Part shown: positions 1 through 64,000 of the stretch, in pieces | How positions within the stretch are numbered: the stretch's first letter is position 1 | How the letters are laid out: every line of letters starts with the position of its first letter | NCBI RefSeq assembly: GCF_032854445.1 | Contig: NC_088296.1 | Location: 16,297,485-16,361,484, forward strand | From: Liolophura sinensis | Lineage: Eukaryota; Mollusca; Polyplacophora; Chitonida; Chitonidae | Direction of reading: 5' to 3' | Length of the DNA: 64,000 bases | Program-made: the position numbers and the translations under genes | Notes under the pieces: model-generated | The model's database searches: none | Seen by the model: only the letters and a program-made list of their open reading frames with translations | What the model was told of the DNA's origin: nothing

Positions 1-333
1 TTGACATGCTACTGGCAGCACTTTGGCGGTGTCATGTCATGATTCGCCATGTCACAAGAAAATATAATACATGTACGCATATCTAATGAATCCTCTTGGT
101 CATATGATTGAAAAGTTTTAAGTACGACGCAAAACCCCAAAAGCATACCAGGATTCGGCCATGTCTGCTGGTGTAATGTTTGGAATAAGTCCAATGACGT
201 CTAATAGACTGCAGTTAATCTCACTACATCTTTGTTACCTAAATCTGCCTAAGCCATGGTGGTAATTTCTTAGTGGTTAAGCATTTACATGAACAGATAG
301 AATAAAACCCTAAATGAGGTAAAGCAATGCTTT

Positions 334-485
334 AGGTGGGAAAGTCTGATAGCAACCTGCGGATGGTCGTGGGTTTTCCCCGGGTTCTGCCCGGTTTCCT
401 CCCACCATTATGCTGGCCGCCGTCGTATAAGTGAAACATTCTTGAGTACAGCGTAAAACACCAATCAAATAAATAAATAAATAAA
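334..485 (+). repeat. SINE, 5'-truncated
   Basis: This is the 3' part of the common tRNA-headed SINE of the window. It contains the core 'caacctgcggatggtcgtgg', the segment 'ctggccgccgtcgtataagt' and the ending 'gcgtaaaacaccaatcaaat' followed by an (aaat)n tail. The tRNA-like head is missing. Confidence 0.85.
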
Positions 486-939
486 TGAGGTAAATTGAGA
501 GGAGGCCACATTTCATCCGTTACATATGACTAATTGCTGGCTATCACACTGATGCCTCTTTATTCCTATATTCGCAAGGGACATTACGTACAAACCAAAA
601 AAGTCAACAAATTTAAGCCGTCACGAAAAGGTTCAGTAAGTGTGTATTAAGTTAGGATAACGGTGTCATTGAATTGAAAACGTAGTATTTAATTCCACAT
701 GTACATTTTTAGTATAGGGACAAGTTCCATTGCCACTTGGTGTGCAGTAATATAGAAGACTCAGTGTCTTGGTCATTCTTGGACCGTTGTCAAAGTTCAT
801 AAATCATTAAAATGACTTCATTATCGGGGTGTATTTCAAGGCCAGCACTGTATTACTGCGTCAAGCTGTGTGAATTGGCATTTGCGTAGTCAGTGAAATA
901 CTTTTCCTGCCCTTCATAGATCGATTTCAACAAGACGCA

Positions 940-1180
940 CGTTGGGGCTGGAGAAGTGGTTAGCGTTCTGGTACAGCACAATAACTCAGGTGCGTCTCAG
1001 AAACGCAGTCCCTGTCCTTTCAAGTGCAGCTCATGCTGGCTTCCTATGCGATCTGCCAACAACCTGCGGATTTCCCCCGGGCTTTGCCAGTTTTCCTCCT
1101 ACCACAAATCTGGCCTTCGCTGTATAAGTGAAACATTTTTGAGTACGGCGTCAAACACCAATGAAATAAATACATAAATA
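940..1180 (+). repeat. SINE, diverged near-full copy
   Basis: A degraded head ('gagaagtggttagcgttctg') is followed by the body ('gctcatgctggcttcctatg') and the conserved 3' end with 'gtataagtgaaacatttttg' and an AAAT-type tail. Internal deletions distinguish it from the full copy at 31857-32112. Confidence 0.8.
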
Positions 1181-1329
1181 TTCTTTTTTGTTCTTCCATT
1201 TATACAACGGCGGTCAGGTTTCGAAGTGAAGGGAACCAAAGCCCTCTGCGAACCTTCCTGACTACTTGAGCTATGTTCGTATAAATGTTGTTGTTGAGGG
1301 TGGGGTTGTTGTTTTTTCTCCTTTTTAAG

Positions 1330-1402
1330 TTGTTGTTGTTGTTATTATTATTATTGTTGTTGTTGTTGTTATTGTTATTATTAATGTTATTATTATTAAT
1401 GG
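1330..1402. repeat. (TTG/TTA)n microsatellite
   Basis: Imperfect trinucleotide run of ttg and tta. On the - strand it gives an open poly-Asn frame that has no other support as coding. Confidence 0.9.
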
Positions 1403-1614
1403 AGTAAAACATTTAACAACTTTGATTGTTTACATATTTTTACAGAAGAAAAAGAAAATGTGACGGTCAAATAAAACACAGGGATTGCCCAAAGCATTGC
1501 GGACTGCAGTGAGTACAAATACGAGACCAGCACCCCTATGTTCTTGAAAGAATAGAATCTGACTCTCAGAAAGGAATACTTGAAGCTTTCCGTTCATCAT
1601 TTTCATAAGTTTAT

Positions 1615-1892
1615 TCGCAATTTGTGTTAGGGATTCAAATACATGTATTTAGGCCTCACTGATCGGCTAGCTCGAACCACTGTCTGGTCCCCTGACGTTT
1701 TCGCGATTTGTGTTAGCGACACATTAGAGATACAAATACATGTATTTAGGCCTCATTGATCGGCTAGCTGTAACCTCTGTCTGGTTCCCTGATGTATTCG
1801 CGATTTGTGTTAGCGACACATTAGAGATACAAATACATGTATTTATGGCTCATTGATCGGCTAGCTGTAACCTCTGGTTCCCTGACGTATTC
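1615..1892. repeat. Tandem repeat, about 97 bp x 3
   Basis: Three head-to-tail copies share 'gcgatttgtgttagcgacac', 'aaatacatgtatttaggcct' and 'attgatcggctagctgtaac'. The first copy is the most diverged and lacks part of the unit. No open frame or element ends are seen. Confidence 0.85.
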
Positions 1893-2114
1893 TGCTTGCC
1901 TTGAGTGTGAAGAGATTAGCCTCATTTGATATCTGCATAATGGAACCTGCCAGGACCCTGTGCTAGATCTTCAGTGTTTGGAGGTAAAATTGCCTTTAAT
2001 ACTATCCTCTTTCACCTCGGTGTCCGTGTCTATGGTGCCACATTGGATCCAAGATTTGTTTCCAAACTGAAGAGTGAAGGAGCACTGATTTATTTCTTTA
2101 TTTTATTAACTTAT

Positions 2115-2250
2115 TCATTTATTTGAGTGGTGTTTATTACGCCGTACTCAAGAATATTTCACTTATACGGTGGCAGCCAGCATTATGGTGGGAGGAAAGC
2201 GGACAGAGCCCGAGGGTAATCCACGACCATCCGCAGGTTGCTGCAAGACA
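2115..2250 (-). repeat. SINE 3' half, reverse orientation
   Basis: Reads as the reverse complement of the SINE 3' part: a tail of atttatt type, then 'gtgtttattacgccgtactc' and 'tccgcaggttgctgcaagac'. Confidence 0.85.
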
Positions 2251-2814
2251 CAATAGATTGTTGATACTGTATTCATTTTGAGCTTTTTTGCACATATAGA
2301 TAAAATATATCCGAATTTTGTTTGTTTTCGGATAAAACTGAAAATGTTTTGCCCGGTGTTGGTACATGTAGGCCTACCCACCCCATTGAGGGTTGCTAAG
2401 GTGACATCACAATTAACTCCAAAAATGGTGGTCATGAGATGTTGATGCTTGGATATATTGTAGAGGTGCCCGCTGCAAGTGTACGTATGACATGGTACCA
2501 TGCGAAATTTAGGGGACATATATCTTGGAGGTTGATGTTGACAAATTTACTACATAAATAGTAAGGAAATTCAATGCACTCGCTCATTCTGCTAGATGGC
2601 AATTTCAGTTTTAGTGGCCTGAGGCAAGATCTCGGAACTCTTCCTTCGGGATAAGCTGGGAACCAAGCGAACCTGTCAGCTGAACTGGATCCCTTCGTCT
2701 GTGTTGGGATTCTGTTGCGAAAGTTTATCATACACGAGAGCTTAACTCAACGCATCTGCTCGTACGGAACTTGTTCAAGTCGCTGATGACCATACAAGTT
2801 GAAAACTGTTTTAT

Positions 2815-2929
2815 TTATTTTCGCCGGGCTCTGACCGCTTTCCTCTCACCATAATGCTGGCCGACGTCGTATAAAAGAAATATTCTTGAGTACTACGTAA
2901 AACACCAATGAAATAAATAAATAAATAAT
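2815..2929 (+). repeat. SINE 3' end
   Basis: Contains 'ccataatgctggccgacgtc', 'aatattcttgagtactacgt' and an (aaat)n tail. It begins at the 'ccgggctctg' segment, so more than half of the element is missing. Confidence 0.85.
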
Positions 2930-2945
2930 GTTTTGATGTCATGTT

Positions 2946-2988
2946 TTTTTTTTGGGGGGGTGGGGTGGGGTGGGGGGGGTGGGGGGGT
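2946..2988 (+). repeat. poly-T followed by G-rich tract
   Basis: A T run is followed by about 38 bases of G4-G8 blocks separated by single T. Such G-runs can form a G-quadruplex; that is inference from composition only. Confidence 0.8.
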
Positions 2989-3300
2989 GCACATATACAT
3001 ACCATACTGGTGAAAGACAAATAATCTTCAACAAACGATAGACTGCATAAATTATTATCACGGGTCAAGGTCCCCAAGAGGTTAGAGCGTGGGAATCTAC
3101 CATTTGTCCGCCCAAGACCGGCTTTGGACTCGTACAATACCTCGTTGTCATCAGGGTCCATGATCATATGCCGTCGTATCTGTTCAACCGACAAGGTTGC
3201 AAATAAGGTTTCGTCAATTTCAGAGATAAAGCTTTCCTGTATTTAGAGTGGTCGAAATTATCCACTCTTTGGACAAACCTCATCAAAACCTCTACATTTA

Positions 3301-3860
3301 GATGGGTATTACTTTGAGGTGTATGATTATAACCAGCAAACAATTGGGTATTTTACTTTGAGGTGAATGATTATAACCAGCAAACAATTGGGTATTACTT
3401 TGAGGTGAATGGTTATAGCCAGCAAACAATTGGGTATTACTTTGAGGTGTATGATTATAGCCAGCAAACAATTGGGTATTACTTTGAGGTGTATGATTAT
3501 AGCCAGCAAACAATTGGGTATTACTTTGAGGTGTATGATTATAGCCAGCAAACAATTGGGTATTACTTTGAGGTGTATGATTATAGCCAGCAAACAATTG
3601 GGTATTACTTTGAGGTGTATGATTATAGCCAGCAAACAATTGGGTATTACTTTGAGGTGTATGATTATAGCCAGCAAACAATTGGGTATTACTTTGAGGT
3701 GTATGATTATAGCCAGCAAACAATTGGGTATTACTTTGAGGTGAATGATTATAGCCAGCAAACAATTGGGTATTACTTTGAGGTGTATGATTATAGCCAG
3801 CAAACAATTGGGTATTACTTTGAAGTGTATGATTATAGCCAGCAAACAACTGGGCTATGT
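3301..3860. repeat. 42-bp minisatellite, about 13 copies
   Basis: Thirteen nearly identical 42-bp units containing 'tgggtattactttgaggtgt' and 'atgattatagccagcaaaca'. Because 42 is a multiple of 3 and the unit lacks stops in several frames, it creates long shadow ORFs on both strands with a 14-residue period. The outer units carry most of the variants, as expected of a recently homogenised array. Confidence 0.95.
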
Positions 3861-3944
3861 CCAGACGATTTGTCCAGACGATTTGTCCAGACGATTTGTA
3901 CATTAAGTGACAAACCGTTGTAGCCTATTTACATTCTAGAACAA

Positions 3945-4075
3945 AAATTATAATTAGTTAATATTATTTAATATTAATAATTATTTTAATAATTATTAAT
4001 TATTATTTTAATAATTATTAATTATTATTTTAATAATTATAATATTATTTTAATATTAATAATTTATTAAAATTA
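3945..4075. repeat. AT-rich low-complexity block
   Basis: About 130 bp made almost only of A and T, built from a repeated 'ttttaataattattaattat' motif. No gene signal. Confidence 0.9.
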
Positions 4076-4551
4076 TGCTTAAAAGTTTCATTTATATGAA
4101 TGTTTTTTTTCTTTTTCACTGTTTCTCTTTATCCCTCTCTCTCTCTCTTTTTATCAAATCTGCAGCCTTATCCCCCAACTATGCTGTGCGCGGGAAAGTC
4201 AACACTACTGCGCTTGTGAGTAATGTCCATATGAATATAAATTGTTCAAAATCAATATTTAGTAGAAAACCGATTTGCTCTATTGCTGGATTGTGAATGT
4301 TTCTCACGTTTTTATAATCTGCAAATTGGCCTGGAATATTTTTTAATCTGGCGCAGGACATGATAGCAAATTAACCAGCTATTGACATTATTTTAAAAAA
4401 TGACAATGTTGTTTGCATGGCTGTTTTGTCCTGCACCAAACAGTCGGCCACTATACTATTAAGTGCGCAACATTGGCCTTGTCCTGCTGCTAATTTCTAG
4501 GCTCGGAGTATAATCGTTATTAAGGATTACAATTTATCTATATAGCGCAAA

Positions 4552-4665
4552 TACTACAACTGAAAATCTGTGAAAGCTGTTGTGAGTTTCGAACCAGCGG
4601 CCTCAGAGTCATGCACATGTTGTCACCACTCGACCAACAAGCCTCCAACCAAAATTGCAGATACA
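4552..4665 (-). repeat. tRNA-derived SINE head of a second family
   Basis: Read on the - strand it has a box-A-like 'ttggtcgagtggt' and a box-B-like 'ggttcgaaactc' at tRNA-like spacing. There is no clean acceptor stem or cloverleaf that would support a functional tRNA gene. It differs from the abundant SINE of this window. Confidence 0.5.
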
Positions 4666-4827
4666 TGTACTAGCTGACCAGTAGAGATTGCGGTTCATTT
4701 GCATGCATTTTCATTCAGAAATATTAATCCTTCTTATCGATACTGCTGTCACTTGAGATCCACTTTTTTAATGACATCAATTAGTGTGATATATTGAGCT
4801 AGTGAGTTGCGCCATTGCAGATCATGG

Positions 4828-5515
4828 GCCCGCCGTGGTAGAGTTTTAGCGTATGAGTATCTCTGGAGCTTTTTATCAGTGGGGTTGTTGTGAGTTCGAG
4901 TCCAGCTCACGCTGACTTTCTTAACAGTTATACGTGGGAAGGTTTGTCTTCAACCTGTGGATCCTCGTGGGTTTCCCTTGCGAGTTCATATTATTGGTGC
5001 TTTACGACGGCTGTACATGGGAAGGTTTAGCTTCAACCTGCGGATGGTCGTGGGTTTCCCTTGCGGGTTCATATTATTGGTGCTTTACGCCGGCTGTACG
5101 TGGGAAGGTTTGGCAGCAACCTGCGGATAGTCGTGAGTTTCCCTTGCGGGTTCACATGATTGATGCTTTACGCCGGCTGTACATGGGAAGGTTTGGCAGC
5201 AACCTGCCGATGGTCGTGGGTTTCCCTTGCGAGTTCACATGATTGGTGCTTTACGCCGGCTGTACATGGAAAGGTTTGGCAGCAACCTTCGGATGGTCGT
5301 GGGGTTTCCCTTGCGAGTTCACCTGATTGGTGCTTTACGCCGGCTGTACGTGGGAAGGTTTTGCAGCAACCTTCGGATGGTCGTGGGTTTCCCTTGCGAG
5401 TTCACATGATTGGTGCTTTACGCCGGCTGTACGTGGGAAGGTTTGGCAGCAACCTGCGGATGATCGTGGGTTTCCCTTGCGAGTTCACATGATTGCTGCT
5501 TTACACCGGCTACGC
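4828..5515 (+). repeat. SINE with an internal 83-bp tandem expansion (about 7 copies)
   Basis: A tRNA-like head (about 4828-4915, with 'gagttcgagtccagctcacg') runs into about seven head-to-tail copies of an ~83-bp unit. Each unit carries 'gggaaggtttggcagcaacc', 'ggatggtcgtgggtttccct' and 'attggtgctttacgccggct'. The unit fuses the central SINE core to a short stretch resembling the inverted 3' end. It therefore looks like a minisatellite born inside a SINE. Confidence 0.8.
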
Positions 5516-6128
5516 TAGTTCCCTCCACTTTTGAACTTAACAGGCGTTACATGAAAGAAAATCTTGATTCATTGATTTATTTATTTATTATTTATTCTTA
5601 TGTTATTAAACAACTGTCAAATCAAAAAACAAATAAATAGATAGATTAATGCTTTGAATTCGTAGCCCACAAATTCTTAAAACCCAAGAAGTTTTAGCAC
5701 GCTATCCATTGAGAGAAAAAGTATCCTATGATGTTAGAATAAGGCGATGTTTCATTAGATTCTACTCTACGCCCGGCCCTAGCCAATCAAATGCCAGATC
5801 GTTGGATTGAAATGTGAAATTATTGTGCACATAATGCAAATCTTTAACAGATATAATTCTTAAAACTTAGCCGTATAAACTGATATTATGGCATGACCAC
5901 AAACCATGAACGTGTATCATCATTAAATTAGAGCGCTTTGTTTTTTAATGGTGTTACTTGTATGTACATAGGCTACTGTAGTGTGGAATTCCTATGAAAG
6001 CTTACACATGGCGTTTCTATGCTGTAGTCTGGCTGTTCATGGAGCCTTTGTGGTAACATGTTGTCTGTGCGGGTTAACCAATCATGCAGATTCAATCAGT
6101 CAGTCACTTTCTCTACCCCTTTTTTCAG

Positions 6129-63929
<57,801 letters not shown>

Positions 63930-64000
63930 ATACCAGTATGTTTAACTGGTATATGACCAGTTGGTTTAACTGGTATGTGACCAATATGTTTTACTGGTAT
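63930..64000 (+). repeat. 3' UTR with a ~24-bp tandem repeat
   Basis: 'gtttaactggtatatgacca' recurs as 'gtttaactggtatgtgacca' and, in part, 'gttttactggtat' up to the end of the window. No poly(A) signal before the window ends. Confidence 0.75.

Larger units (their letters stand above)
1..6128. other. 5' flank or upstream intron with no recognised exon
   Basis: This 6.1 kb lies upstream of the first exon I can support. It holds SINE fragments, a 97-bp tandem repeat, a G-rich tract, a 42-bp minisatellite, an AT-rich block and a SINE with an internal tandem array, each listed separately. The parts between them (1-333, 486-939, 1403-1614, 1893-2114, 2251-2814, 2989-3300, 4216-4551, 4666-4827, 5516-6128) show no recognisable gene. 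The first visible exon starts in phase 1 with no initiator or signal peptide, so this stretch is probably an intron of the same gene. Confidence 0.6.

Noticed and set aside
3298-3923. Open frames of 110-200 codons on both strands as a repeat protein
   Set aside because: They are products of a 42-bp unit free of stops; frames on both strands are open equally and no start, splice or flank signal supports coding.
4166-4215. A 50-bp exon with strong polypyrimidine tract and GTGAGT donor (SPNYAVRGKVNTTAL)
   Set aside because: The sites are good and the peptide vaguely resembles the start of a fucolectin-like domain, but its outgoing phase (0) does not fit exon 1 (phase 1) and no continuation is seen.
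4552-4665. A functional tRNA gene on the - strand
   Set aside because: Box-like motifs exist, but I cannot fold a full acceptor stem and the spacing of the anticodon arm is irregular.

Overview
The window is eukaryotic and looks like part of the genome of a marine lophotrochozoan invertebrate, most likely a mollusc. The reasons are long introns with GT-AG borders, EGF-module exons of about 100-123 bp that all start and end in phase 1, many copies of a tRNA-headed SINE with an (AAAT)n tail, inverted-repeat MITEs, a pogo-type DNA transposon, and many minisatellites. No bacterial operons, CRISPR arrays or rRNA genes are seen.

One host gene on the + strand fills nearly the whole window. I can trace 21 exons from 6129 to the stop at 63927-63929. 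Their splice phases agree throughout and give about 2,550 residues. The 5' end (signal peptide, promoter, start codon) lies upstream of the window. The protein reads: 13 single-exon EGF modules (6129-22514); a 1.23-kb exon with one more EGF followed by about 370 residues of an unrecognised domain (24662-25895); three small exons (28142, 31245 and a 39-bp microexon at 32339); a 3.83-kb exon (34064-37894) with a beta-rich region, a coiled coil, a cysteine cluster, a ladder of amphipathic helices, a furin-type basic site, two Ig-like domains, an Asn-rich linker and a SEA-like region; an FN3 domain split over two exons (38555 and 61835); and a last exon with a transmembrane helix and a cytoplasmic tail (63481-63929). 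This is a type I membrane protein, probably for adhesion or recognition, that I cannot assign to a named family.

From about 22.73 kb to 41.075 kb the sequence is present again at 41.276-59.638 kb, in the same order and orientation, separated by a run of exactly 200 Ns. The first copy stops at the gap inside a transposon. The second copy starts right after the gap at a point that follows a poly-G tract in copy 1. This is best explained as two overlapping contigs (haplotypes) laid end to end, not as a real tandem duplication. If so, the gene has one set of these exons, and exons labelled copy 2 are alternative readings of the same locus. Copy 2 has a 1-bp frameshift in the large EGF exon.

The introns carry most of the repeats: 24-bp minisatellites around a triplicated EGF exon (13.9-17.8 kb), a 42-bp minisatellite (3.3-3.9 kb), GACA/TGTC arrays, SINEs, hairpin MITEs, a RecQ-like helicase pseudogene on the - strand (23.0-23.3 kb and copy 2), and a complete-looking 3.74-kb pogo element (58054-61793) with a spliced, apparently intact transposase on the - strand, sitting 41 bp upstream of an exon.
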